Source: Bacteroidota bacterium
GTDB taxonomy: Bacteria > Bacteroidota > Bacteroidia > Chitinophagales > Chitinophagaceae
DNA length: 33,001 nucleotides
Assembly (NCBI GenBank): GCA_023409975.1
Contig: JAEYQO010000020.1
Coordinates: 1 to 33,001 of the forward strand
Direction: 5' to 3'
Part shown: piece by piece, positions 15,265 through 23,604 of the stretch
How the letters are laid out: each line of letters begins with the position of its first letter
Numbering within the stretch: the stretch's first letter is position 1
The notes under the pieces: model-generated
Databases searched by the model: none
What the model saw: the letters and a program-made list of their open reading frames with translations, nothing else
What the model was told of the DNA's origin: nothing
Program-made: the position numbers and the translations under genes

Positions 15265-16332
15265 TTAGATCCTTGTAATCCACCCGTGGGTATCTTCTTT
15301 CCGGCCATAACGAATTTCAGCCAGCTCCTTTTTCAGGAAGTTTGAAATCTTAGCCTCAGCCGGATTCGGCAACTGGATCTCCATATCGTGGTAAGTAAGG
15401 TCGGCAATGGAAGCTATGGAAGCAGCCGTACCCGTACCAAAAGCCTCCAATAACTGACCTTTCTTATGAGCATCCACTATCTCGTCAATGCTCAGCTTAC
15501 GTTCTTCCACCTTGATGCCCTGCTCCTGTAAGAGTGTGATGACACTTGCGCGACTAACACCTTCGAGTATCGTATCATTCAACTCAGGTGTTACTACCGT
15601 ATCTCCGATCACGAAGAATACGTTCATAGTTCCGATCTCCTGAACATATTTATGCTCGAAACCATCAGTCCAAAGTATCTGATCATATCCACGCTGGCGG
15701 ATTTTCATTACCGGATACATGGTCGCTCCATAGTTTCCTGCAGCTTTGGTGAAACCAATACCACCAGGAAACGCCCTTACAAACTGGTCCTGCACAAGAA
15801 TACGCACCGGCTTTGCATAGTAAGGACCTGCGGGACTGGTAATGATCATGAAACTGAACTTCTCAGCAGGCTTTACACCGATAAACTCATCTGTTGCAAC
15901 CATGAAAGGACGGATGTAGAGCGAAGTACCTTCTGCACCCGGAACCCAATCCCTGTCCAGATCTACCAATGCTTTGATACCATCAACAAACAGTTCCTCT
16001 GGAACATAGGGAAGTGCCATACGCTCCGCAGAGCGGTTGAACCGCTTCCAATTGTCCTGCGGACGGAAAATGATGGGATTACCTTCGGGATCTTTATACG
16101 CTTTAACTCCTTCGAAAATCGCCTGGCCATAGTGAAAGAAGGTTGTAGCCGGGCTCAGACTCAGATTGCCATAAGGAACGATTTCTGGTTGTTTCCACTC
16201 GCCATTTTCATAATGGCAAATCAGCATATGGTCTGAGTACAGCTTTCCAAATTGAATATTCTTCTCATCAAGTTGGTTGATCCTGCTTTTTTCGACTTTT
16301 TTTACCCTGATATCTAAAGTGGAAACACTCAT
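15265..16332 (-). CDS. ilvE: Branched-chain amino acid aminotransferase
   Basis: A 355-residue fold-type IV PLP aminotransferase of the larger BCAT type (about 350 residues, as in eukaryotes and Bacteroidota). It transfers amino groups between glutamate and the 2-oxo acids of leucine, isoleucine and valine. FHYGQAIFEGVKAY at 66-79, SLYIRPFMVATD, the PLP-lysine segment GFTKAAGNYG with Lys196, the EIGTMNVFFV segment and EAFGTGTAA are all class IV BCAT marks. D-amino-acid or aminodeoxychorismate lyase enzymes of the same class are shorter. It is a single gene with its own terminator, divergent from the 155-residue gene; 96 bases separate the start codons. No leucine-type attenuator is visible upstream. 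Confidence 0.95.
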   Translation of the reverse strand: MSVSTLDIRVKKVEKSRINQLDEKNIQFGKLYSDHMLICHYENGEWKQPEIVPYGNLSLSPATTFFHYGQAIFEGVKAYKDPEGNPIIFRPQDNWKRFNRSAERMALPYVPEELFVDGIKALVDLDRDWVPGAEGTSLYIRPFMVATDEFIGVKPAEKFSFMIITSPAGPYYAKPVRILVQDQFVRAFPGGIGFTKAAGNYGATMYPVMKIRQRGYDQILWTDGFEHKYVQEIGTMNVFFVIGDTVVTPELNDTILEGVSRASVITLLQEQGIKVEERKLSIDEIVDAHKKGQLLEAFGTGTAASIASIADLTYHDMEIQLPNPAEAKISNFLKKELAEIRYGRKEDTHGWITRI

Positions 16333-16428
16333 GCTTTACTGTATTGGTTAGAACAATTATTTTCGCAAAGAAACGAAAACTTTCCCGAACGCCCTGAAAC
16401 GCAGAACCGTAAAGCAACGAGCTCAACT

Positions 16429-16896
16429 ATGGATCAACTTCCTGATATCATTAATACAGACCTGATTAGCAAGGAATCTGACCGCCTCTGGCAGGATACC
16501 AGCCACCTCCTCAAAGATTTAAATCCAAGAAAGGTCGTGGTACTGTCTGGTCCGTTCAAAAACGAAGATGAGGAGTCTGCCCTACTCACTAAAATGCTTG
16601 CAGCCTGTAAATTAACTCCCGGGGAGTATCATCTGATCCTGCTGCAAGAGGACGATCTTCTGGCCTGGCCCCTGATCCGGGAGGCTACACAGCCATCCCA
16701 GGTGATCCTATTGGGTGTAGAGCCGTCCCAATTGGGGATGGCCGTTCAGTTCATGCCTCACCAGGTAAGCCGTTTCGATGAAAGAAGCTGGATTCCTTCA
16801 GCCTCCCTTAGCACACTCATCGAACAGCCAGCCCTTAAGAACCATCTCTGGAACTACGGGTTAAAACCTGTCTTTATTGACAAAGTTTACGGCTGA
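16429..16896 (+). CDS. Uncharacterised 155-residue protein coupled to recQ
   Basis: I do not recognise this family with confidence. It has no signal peptide or membrane segment and looks like a compact alpha/beta protein: strands KVVVLSG (35-41), YHLILL and QVILLGV alternate with helices. Near the C-terminus it has WIPSASLSTLIEQPALKNHLW, which resembles the pattern at the end of HolD, the psi subunit of DNA polymerase III (and of uracil-DNA-glycosylase-like folds): a strand, a PS/SP-x-L turn and a helix ending in LW. That is fold-level inference only. The gene is followed after two bases by the recQ GTG start, so the two should be translated together, fitting a DNA replication or repair job. 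Confidence 0.75.
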   Translation: MDQLPDIINTDLISKESDRLWQDTSHLLKDLNPRKVVVLSGPFKNEDEESALLTKMLAACKLTPGEYHLILLQEDDLLAWPLIREATQPSQVILLGVEPSQLGMAVQFMPHQVSRFDERSWIPSASLSTLIEQPALKNHLWNYGLKPVFIDKVYG

Positions 16897-16898
16897 TC

Positions 16899-18782
16899 GT
16901 GAAGACTCCCCAGGACATACTCCGGGAATACTGGGGTCATGAAACCTTCCGTCCCTTACAGGCAGAGGTCATCAATTCCATCCTTAGCGGAAACGACACC
17001 ATTGCGCTGCTACCCACCGGCGGTGGAAAATCCGTTTGCTTTCAGATTCCCGCACTGATGCTCGGGGGATGCTGCCTTGTCATCTCCCCCCTCGTCGCCC
17101 TGATGGAAGACCAGGTAAGACAGTTGAAGGGAATGGAAATAACGGCAGCGTATCTACATTCCGGTCTCAGCAGACAGCAATCGGTTGAGATCCTCCAACA
17201 GGTTGCAGAAGGTAGGTGCCGGTTCCTTTATATATCCCCGGAACGCTTAAGGAATCGACTGTTCATCGAGTTTCTGGAAGAATTCCCGCTCAGTCTAATT
17301 GCAATAGATGAAGCGCACTGCATTTCGCAATGGGGGCACGACTTCCGGCCAGACTATCTGCAGATTGCAACGCTAAGGGAAATCTTCCCACGCGTTCCGA
17401 TGATTGCTGTAACAGCCACTGCCACCTCCGAGGTCCTGCAGGATATTACGCTTCAATTGCACCTTCGAAACCCCCAGACGTTTCGCCGGGGATTTAGCAG
17501 GCCGAACATCTTCTATTCTTTTCTCTACACGGACAACAAGCATGGGGCCCTGCTGGAAACAATCCGTCGAACCTCAGGCTCAACGATTATATATTGCAGA
17601 AGCCGAAAACTGACGGAAGAGATCAGCAGATACCTTATGGGTGAACAGGTCAAAGCCGTTCACTACCATGCAGGCATGTCGCGTCAGGACCGGTTGAAGG
17701 CGTCCTACGACTGGTTGCATAACAGATCGACCATCATGGTAGCCACTACGGCCTTTGGTATGGGGATCGACAAGCCGGATGTTCGTCTGGTCATACATTT
17801 CGATATGCCGGAACATATCGAAGCCTGGTATCAGGAGACCGGCAGAGCCGGGAGGGACGGAGCAGCATCGGAAGCGCTCTCATTATATAATGCTTCCGAT
17901 TTCAAGCGTCAGCAGGATCTGTTGGAACTGCGCTTCCCTGATGAATCCTTCCTGCGACAGGTCTACCAGTCTGTCTGTGAATTCCTGCAGATCCCCGCAG
18001 GTTGTGAACCCGATCAGGAATATCCTTTCGACCTCTCACTGTTCTGCGAGCGGTTTCATTATAAAACTGCAGCAGCCTCTTATGCCATTCGACTGCTGGA
18101 ACAGGAAGGTCTCTGGACTTTTTCCGAATCTGTATTCAGACCAGCTACTGCGCAATTCCTTGTAGATCGTCGGGACCTGGATGAGCTGGGTCGGCATCAC
18201 CCTGACCTCCACTATGTCTGTACAGCAATTTTGAGAACCTACGGCTCTGTCTATAATTTCCCAACTGTAATAAGTACAGCAAGAATTGCCCGGTCCATCG
18301 GAATTGAACAAGGCGAGGCACATATTATCCTGCAACGATTAAACTCCCTCGGAATCCTCGACTACCGTTCAACTGCGGAAGACGCATGGCTACATTTCCA
18401 TCATTACAGGGTCAGAAAAGACCATCTCCTGATCAACACGGAAAGGATCCGAAAAAGAAAAAGCATTCAGGAGGAAAAGCTTCAGGACATTAACGCGCTG
18501 TTTAACACTCATACCTGTAGAGAGTTGCTGCTGCTCCGCTATTTCGGAGAAAACGCCACTGCCCCCTGCGGACACTGCGATAACTGCAGAAAACAACAAA
18601 AAACATCTTTACCTGAGGGTTTGAAAAAACAGCTCCTGTTAAGACTGAAAGATCCAACCGCACTTGAAGATCTGGCAGGGCCCAAAAACGGTGATCGGAA
18701 TCAGGTAGTAAATATTCTCAGGGCTTTGCTCGAAGAAGGACTGATAGTACGGCGTCAGGATGGAAAATTCCTCCGACGGTGA
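16899..18782 (+). CDS. recQ: RecQ-family ATP-dependent DNA helicase
   Basis: A 627-residue superfamily 2 helicase of 3'-5' polarity. Walker A is LLPTGGGKS at 37-45, the DEAH box is at 137-140 followed by CISQWGHDFRPDY, VTATAT is at 171-176, and motif VI is QETGRAGRDG at 312-321. The region after the helicase core, residues of about 345-535, is an unusual helical and winged-helix-like stretch. The zinc cysteines (Cys540, then CGHCDNC with Cys557, Cys560 and Cys563) come near the C-terminus; in E. coli RecQ this module directly follows the helicase core. A final winged-helix-like segment (NQVVNILRALLEEGLIVRR) ends the protein, and no HRDC domain is seen. It starts with GTG two bases after the upstream stop codon. 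RecQ unwinds forks and recombination intermediates. Confidence 0.93.
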   Translation: MKTPQDILREYWGHETFRPLQAEVINSILSGNDTIALLPTGGGKSVCFQIPALMLGGCCLVISPLVALMEDQVRQLKGMEITAAYLHSGLSRQQSVEILQQVAEGRCRFLYISPERLRNRLFIEFLEEFPLSLIAIDEAHCISQWGHDFRPDYLQIATLREIFPRVPMIAVTATATSEVLQDITLQLHLRNPQTFRRGFSRPNIFYSFLYTDNKHGALLETIRRTSGSTIIYCRSRKLTEEISRYLMGEQVKAVHYHAGMSRQDRLKASYDWLHNRSTIMVATTAFGMGIDKPDVRLVIHFDMPEHIEAWYQETGRAGRDGAASEALSLYNASDFKRQQDLLELRFPDESFLRQVYQSVCEFLQIPAGCEPDQEYPFDLSLFCERFHYKTAAASYAIRLLEQEGLWTFSESVFRPATAQFLVDRRDLDELGRHHPDLHYVCTAILRTYGSVYNFPTVISTARIARSIGIEQGEAHIILQRLNSLGILDYRSTAEDAWLHFHHYRVRKDHLLINTERIRKRKSIQEEKLQDINALFNTHTCRELLLLRYFGENATAPCGHCDNCRKQQKTSLPEGLKKQLLLRLKDPTALEDLAGPKNGDRNQVVNILRALLEEGLIVRRQDGKFLRR

Positions 18783-18903
18783 TACAACCGCATGTATCAA
18801 AAATCCTTCTGCAAGCATTTGGATCGGTCAAATGTCATATTTCCTGCTGAAGATGGGAAAAACAAAATAATTTCTTTTCTTTGTCGCTTCAAAAATTTAA
18901 CAA

Positions 18904-19635
18904 ATGAAGAAACTTTACGCAATCCTTGCAGGTGCCCTTTTGGTTGGCACTACGGCTTCTGCTCAGCGCCTTATCGACCTTAGCGCTACTTTGAATTCAC
19001 CGGCAACAGGAAGCACAGTTGCAAACGGTGCAAACATTGCCATTGATGCCGTTATTCAAAACGTATCTGCTAACACCCTTCTGCCTACAGACACAATCCT
19101 TTACCAGTTTTTCATTGGATCAAATCCTGTGAGCAATGTTTACTTCAGAACGGGTGTAACACTTCAGCAAGGAGATACAATGAGAATAGTTATGAATCCG
19201 ACTTTAACTTTCGGAACTCAGACTAATGGCCAGAACAATTTCTGTATCGCTGTTCAGCCTTTCAACTCAAGTGCAGACTCTGTTGCTGATAATGTAGCTG
19301 CTAATAATGCTAGTTGCAACCAGCTCACTTTCGTTGGTGGAGTTTCAGTTGAAACTGTTGAGTTAAGCAACAAGCAAAATCATGTATTGAATGTATTCCC
19401 AGTGCCTGCTACAAATCAGGCTAATTTCGAGCTGATGTTGAATGAAAACAGCAATGTCAATGTACGTATCATGGATATCACTGGTCGTACCGTTGCTACA
19501 GAAAGCAAGGGAAGCTTTTCAAAAGGAAAACACACGATTTCAGTAAACACCATGAACCTGCCACAGGGAATCTACATGTATCAGGTGATCATGAACGAAG
19601 AAACTGCAACAGGTAAACTGACTATCGCTAAATAG
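18904..19635 (+). CDS. Small T9SS cargo protein
   Basis: A 243-residue exported protein. The signal peptide MKKLYAILAGALLVGTTASA is followed by Q21. Residues 22-145 form one beta-sandwich domain, low in charge and rich in Asn, Thr and Ser, with ideas of a CARDB or Ig-like fold (DAVIQNVSANTLLPTDTI, then a VADNVAANNASCNQLTF end). Residues from about 163 (VFPVPATNQANFEL) to the end (GIYMYQVIMN, then TGKLTIAK) are a type A T9SS sorting domain. It is thus predicted to be exported across the outer membrane. No enzymatic motif is seen; its role is unknown. It shares a bidirectional terminator with the convergent catalase gene. A start at ATG 18904 is clear from the signal peptide. Confidence 0.92.
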   Translation: MKKLYAILAGALLVGTTASAQRLIDLSATLNSPATGSTVANGANIAIDAVIQNVSANTLLPTDTILYQFFIGSNPVSNVYFRTGVTLQQGDTMRIVMNPTLTFGTQTNGQNNFCIAVQPFNSSADSVADNVAANNASCNQLTFVGGVSVETVELSNKQNHVLNVFPVPATNQANFELMLNENSNVNVRIMDITGRTVATESKGSFSKGKHTISVNTMNLPQGIYMYQVIMNEETATGKLTIAK

Positions 19636-19648
19636 TCAAAGTTGAAAT

Positions 19649-19684
19649 AAAAAAAAGGCTGGCGATTCGCCAGCCTTTTTTTTT
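19649..19684. terminator. Bidirectional terminator between the T9SS cargo and katE
   Basis: A8-GGCTGGCG-ATT-CGCCAGCC-T9: an 8-bp perfect GC-rich stem flanked by an A-tract and a T-tract, so it works in both directions. The T-tract runs into the stop codon of the leftward catalase gene (19683-19685). Confidence 0.95.
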
Positions 19685-21899
19685 ATCCTGCTACGGCATC
19701 TTTTTCTTCACGGCCCCAATGACGATGCTGCTTCATCGCCTCGGTAAATCCTTCTATACATTCGCCAGCCCGGGCCGCATCGCGTACGGTGATTACACCG
19801 GTGTCTGACACCACTCCCTGTGAAGGATCAGTAGCCAGGTTAACCCCTTTGATATCTGACCCCTGAATCAGCTCAATAGCCTCCCCAACCGCTGCAATGG
19901 TCTTACCGTGCTTAAAGGTTTCGTTGATAAATTGTTTCACCTTGCCCTGATGCATCATCGCTTCGACAGAGCCTTTCCCGCCAGGCAGGAAAATAGCATC
20001 ATACATGACGGATCCGGTTGTGACATGGCTTTTGTCAACGTCCATTTCCCTGCCATCGCTGCTTTTTACGCTACCAAGGAACATGGACACTATTTTCGCC
20101 TTCGCTCCTTTTGACTCCAGGGTATCCTTCAGACTTTGAACCTGGTCATAGTCGAATCCATTATCTACCAGTATTGCCACCCTCCGTGAGCGAATAGAAT
20201 CCGGCTTCGGCCTCCGTTCCAGGCTCAATGCCGGAGAATCGTTTACATTCTTTCCGCTCTTCACCATTCCGGCAACCTTTTCCTTTGCTGCATCCATCGT
20301 ATCCTTAATCTTGCTTACTGCTTCGCCTGATGGGGCTTCCACCCCGATTCCCTTCGCGGTACGAACTGCCAGCTCATGGCTGATATTGTTCAGTATGTCA
20401 TTAACCATCCGCTCACGTACCGCCTTAGACGCCACTTTCCCTAATTCGAAATGAAGGGCTTCGACGATATGCTGCTGCTCCACTTTCGACATGCTGTTCC
20501 AGAATAGTGTGGCCTGACTGAAATGATCTTTAAAGCTTTCACTGCGTTTACGTACTTTATGTCCTTCGATCTTCTCCCCGTAGTGAACATAGGCCTCTCC
20601 CTCTGGCGCCATCCTCGGATGACCATCCCCCAGAGAATTCGGAAAATAGTTTGCCTTCCCTTTATTGATCGTCTGACGCATAAACCCTGCACCATGTAAA
20701 TTATGAACCGGGCAGACAGGTTTGTTGATCGGCAACTCAGCAAAGTTCGCGCTGTTAAACCTGTTTAACTGGGTATCGAGATAGGAAAACAATCTTCCCT
20801 GTAACAGCGGATCATTGGTCACATCGATACCAGGGACCAGGTTACCAGGATGGAAAGCCACCTGCTCCGTCTCAGCGAAGAAGTTATCAGGATTCCTGTT
20901 CAGGACCATCTTACCAATCGGTTTAAGGGGGATCAATTCTTCAGGGATGATCTTTGTTGGATCCAACAGATCAAATGCAAACTGGTGCTCATCTTCTTCC
21001 TCCACAATCTGCACCGCCAGTTCAAACTCTGGATAATCACCCATTTCAATAGCCTCCCAGAGATCCCTCCTCAACCAATCAGGATCCAATCCTGCCATCT
21101 TCTGCGCTTCATCCCAAACCATAGAATGTGTTCCCAGAACGGGCCGCCAGTGCAGCTTTACAAAGCGCCCTTTGCCTTCAGCATTGACCCATCGGAAGGT
21201 GTGAACACCAAAGCCCTCCATCATACGAAAGCTGCGGGGTATTGCCCGATCTGACAGAACCCACATGATCATATGGGCCGTCTCCGGCACCAGGGAAACA
21301 AAATCCCAAAAGGTGTCATGAGCAGCAGAAGCCTGCGGCATTTCATGGTCAGGTTCAGGTTTAATAGAATGCACAACATCCGGAAACTTCATCGCATCCT
21401 GAATAAAGAATGGAGCCATATTATTACCTACCAGATCATAGTTCCCTTCTTCCGTATAAAACTTCGTGGCAAAACCCCGCACATCCCTGACGGTATCTGC
21501 TGATCCGCGGGATCCTACAACGGTCGAAAACCTTACAAATACTGGCGTCCTGACAGAAGGATCAGATAGGAATCTGGCTTTGGTGTATGCCTCCATCGAT
21601 TCATACGGCTGAAAATAACCATGAGCACCTGCACCTCTCGCATGAACAACCCTTTCGGGGATCGATTCATGATCAAAATGCGTCATACGCTCTCTGAATA
21701 GAAAATCCTCCATGATAGTAGGTCCCCGCTCCCATGCAAGGAGTGAATTATCTACATCATGCACTTTGACTCCCTGATCGGTGGTCATGTACTGTTCTTT
21801 GGGATCTTCGCGGTACTGATCCAATTGCTGATTTTTGGTTTCCTCGTTGATAGAAGAGGGGGACCCGTTCTTCGGACGGTTCTTTTGGTTAGACGACAT
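19683..21899 (-). CDS. katE: Large-subunit (HPII-type) catalase
   Basis: A clade 2 haem catalase of 738 residues from the ATG at 21897-21899; a TTG at 21926 would add 9. Residues below are numbered from that TTG. The distal His95 is in RVVHARGAGAHG, Asn168 in VGNNMAP, the proximal haem-binding Tyr382 in RLFSYLDTQ, and His359 in AFHPGN. By spacing, His359 and Tyr382 match the His392-Tyr415 covalent pair known in E. coli HPII. The last 160 residues (SRRVAILVDNGFDYDQV, then DAIFLPGGKGS) are the DJ-1/PfpI-like domain of large catalases. It destroys hydrogen peroxide, typically in stationary phase. A 60-residue polar stretch (KIKDTMDAAKEKVAGMVKSG) links the two domains. It is a single gene. Confidence 0.96.
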   Translation of the reverse strand: MSSNQKNRPKNGSPSSINEETKNQQLDQYREDPKEQYMTTDQGVKVHDVDNSLLAWERGPTIMEDFLFRERMTHFDHESIPERVVHARGAGAHGYFQPYESMEAYTKARFLSDPSVRTPVFVRFSTVVGSRGSADTVRDVRGFATKFYTEEGNYDLVGNNMAPFFIQDAMKFPDVVHSIKPEPDHEMPQASAAHDTFWDFVSLVPETAHMIMWVLSDRAIPRSFRMMEGFGVHTFRWVNAEGKGRFVKLHWRPVLGTHSMVWDEAQKMAGLDPDWLRRDLWEAIEMGDYPEFELAVQIVEEEDEHQFAFDLLDPTKIIPEELIPLKPIGKMVLNRNPDNFFAETEQVAFHPGNLVPGIDVTNDPLLQGRLFSYLDTQLNRFNSANFAELPINKPVCPVHNLHGAGFMRQTINKGKANYFPNSLGDGHPRMAPEGEAYVHYGEKIEGHKVRKRSESFKDHFSQATLFWNSMSKVEQQHIVEALHFELGKVASKAVRERMVNDILNNISHELAVRTAKGIGVEAPSGEAVSKIKDTMDAAKEKVAGMVKSGKNVNDSPALSLERRPKPDSIRSRRVAILVDNGFDYDQVQSLKDTLESKGAKAKIVSMFLGSVKSSDGREMDVDKSHVTTGSVMYDAIFLPGGKGSVEAMMHQGKVKQFINETFKHGKTIAAVGEAIELIQGSDIKGVNLATDPSQGVVSDTGVITVRDAARAGECIEGFTEAMKQHRHWGREEKDAVAG

Positions 21900-22047
21900 A
21901 ATCGGTGATTTAGACCCCAAGCCCAAAAAAATCGTATACGGCTAGCAATGGAAAGTGGCGTTACCTTCTAAATCAACTCTACCTGAATTGCGGTGGTTGC
22001 GGTGGGGAACAGGCTATTGCCTGGTTTGCAGTCCTTTACCATTAAAA

Positions 22048-22088
22048 TGAAATAAAACAGCGTCAGAACTTATTGATCCTGACGCTGT
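22048..22088 (-). terminator. Rho-independent terminator after ffh
   Basis: Read leftward, ACAGCGTCAG and CTGACGCTGT form a perfect 10-bp stem with a 12-base loop, followed by TTTATTTCATTTT. It begins 47 bases after the ffh stop codon. Confidence 0.88.
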
Positions 22089-22135
22089 ATAAGGTCCTTA
22101 CCGAAGCGTGAAGAACCTGGGAAAATATTTTCCCA

Positions 22136-23479
22136 TTATCTTTTCCCGAACGGCGCACCCATACCCATTCCCATACCAGGCATCATACCTTTCATCTTGC
22201 CCATCTGCCCCATCATCTGCCGCATCTGCTCAAATTGCTTCATAAAAGCGTTCACTTCAGAGATATCCTTTCCACAACCTTTGGCAATACGCCTCCTGCG
22301 GTTGGCGTCAATTACATCCGGGTTCTGACGCTCATGCGGGGTCATCGAGTTGATAATCGACTCAATGCCCTTGAAGGCATCATCAGAAATATCGATATCC
22401 TTTATAGCCTTTCCTACTCCAGGAATCATTGCTAACAGGTCCTTGATGTTACCCATTTTCTTGATCTGCTGCAACTGATCTTTAAAATCTTCAAAATCAA
22501 ATTTATTCTGACGGATCTTCTTTTCAAGTTTCTTCGCCTGTACCTCGTCAAACTGAGCCTGCGCACGTTCCACAAGCGTAGTGATATCACCCATTCCCAG
22601 GATACGCTGTGCCATACGCTCAGGGTGGAAAACATCGAGGGTATCCAGTTTTTCACCCATGCTCACAAACTTGACCGGTTTGTTCACTACATAGGTAATC
22701 GACAAGGCAGCACCACCTCTTGTATCGCCATCCAGCTTGGTAAGCACTACTCCTGTGAAATCCAGTCGCTCATTGAAGGCTTTAGCGGTATTCACTGCAT
22801 CCTGACCGGTCATGGAATCCACGACAAAAAGGATTTCACCAGGGTTGACAGCCGCTTTTATATTGGCAACCTCGGTCATCATCACTTCATCGACAGCAAG
22901 ACGGCCTGCAGTATCAATAATGACTACTTTATGTCCGTTCTGCTTCGCATGAACAATGGCATTGTTGGCAATATCAACCGCATTCTTGTTCTCTGGCTCG
23001 CTATAAACCGGCACCTTGACCTGCTCTCCCAGTACCTTTAGCTGATCTATCGCCGCGGGACGGTAGATATCGCCTGCCACCAGCAGCGGATTGAGGTTCT
23101 TTTTGGTCTTCAGAAAATTTGCCAGCTTGCCGGAGAAGGTGGTCTTACCACTACCCTGAAGTCCCGCTATCAGAATGACGGTAGGGCGTGCGCTCAGATC
23201 GATTTCCTTGGTGGTTCCACCCATCAGTTCCGTCAGCTCATCCTTCACGATCTTTACCATCAGCTGGCCGGGAGAAACCGCAGTAAGAACCTTTTCACCC
23301 ATCGCCTTTTCCTTCACCTTATCGGTAAACTCCTTCGCGATCTTATAGTTCACGTCGGCATCCACAAGGGCCCTGCGGATCTCCTTGATGGTAGAGGCAA
23401 CATTGATCTCATTGATCCTTCCTTCACCTTTCAGTTGCTTAAACGCGGAATCGAGCCGCTCACTCAGATTATCGAACAT
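22136..23479 (-). CDS. ffh: Signal recognition particle protein Ffh (SRP54)
   Basis: A 447-residue SRP GTPase that binds signal sequences of nascent membrane proteins together with the 4.5S RNA, and docks on FtsY. The N-domain occupies 1-95. The G-domain has GLQGSGKTT (106-114), DTAGR (189-193) and TKLDGD (247-252). The M-domain from about 305 contains the RNA-binding GMGDITTLVERAQ start and the SRRRRIAKGCG-like RRRRIAKGCGKD segment. It ends in a methionine-rich tail (MKQFEQMRQMMGQMGKMKG). Length and order are normal. A -7 box TAAATTTG stands 37 bases before the ATG. The SRP RNA gene itself is not visible in this window. Confidence 0.97.
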   Translation of the reverse strand: MFDNLSERLDSAFKQLKGEGRINEINVASTIKEIRRALVDADVNYKIAKEFTDKVKEKAMGEKVLTAVSPGQLMVKIVKDELTELMGGTTKEIDLSARPTVILIAGLQGSGKTTFSGKLANFLKTKKNLNPLLVAGDIYRPAAIDQLKVLGEQVKVPVYSEPENKNAVDIANNAIVHAKQNGHKVVIIDTAGRLAVDEVMMTEVANIKAAVNPGEILFVVDSMTGQDAVNTAKAFNERLDFTGVVLTKLDGDTRGGAALSITYVVNKPVKFVSMGEKLDTLDVFHPERMAQRILGMGDITTLVERAQAQFDEVQAKKLEKKIRQNKFDFEDFKDQLQQIKKMGNIKDLLAMIPGVGKAIKDIDISDDAFKGIESIINSMTPHERQNPDVIDANRRRRIAKGCGKDISEVNAFMKQFEQMRQMMGQMGKMKGMMPGMGMGMGAPFGKR

Positions 23480-23516
23480 AGTCTATTTCTTTCCTGACCT
23501 GCGCCTGCAGGGGGTG

Positions 23517-23524
23517 CAAATTTA
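23517..23524 (-). promoter_or_regulatory. Bacteroidota -7 box TAAATTTG before ffh
   Basis: Exact TAnnTTTG match on the minus strand, 37 bases upstream of the ffh ATG. No ideal -33 TTG is seen. Confidence 0.55.
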
Positions 23525-23588
23525 ATAAATTCGAACTACCTGACACCTCTGGTTTCAGTTGATCTCAACCGTGTTTCCGATAGCGTCT

Positions 23589-23596
23589 TACCTTTG
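23589..23596 (+). promoter_or_regulatory. Bacteroidota -7 box TACCTTTG, 8 bases before a start codon
   Basis: Exact TAnnTTTG match whose last G lies 8 bases before the ATG of the YiiX-like gene, giving an expected leader of only a few bases. It is identical to the boxes at 1728-1735 (-) and 31009-31016 (+). Confidence 0.55.
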
Positions 23597-23604
23597 GCAA
23601 TCCT

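Noticed and set aside
15652..16236. 194-residue rightward open frame opposite ilvE
   Set aside because: Antisense to a clear aminotransferase; rich in His, Arg and Cys in a way typical of shadows.
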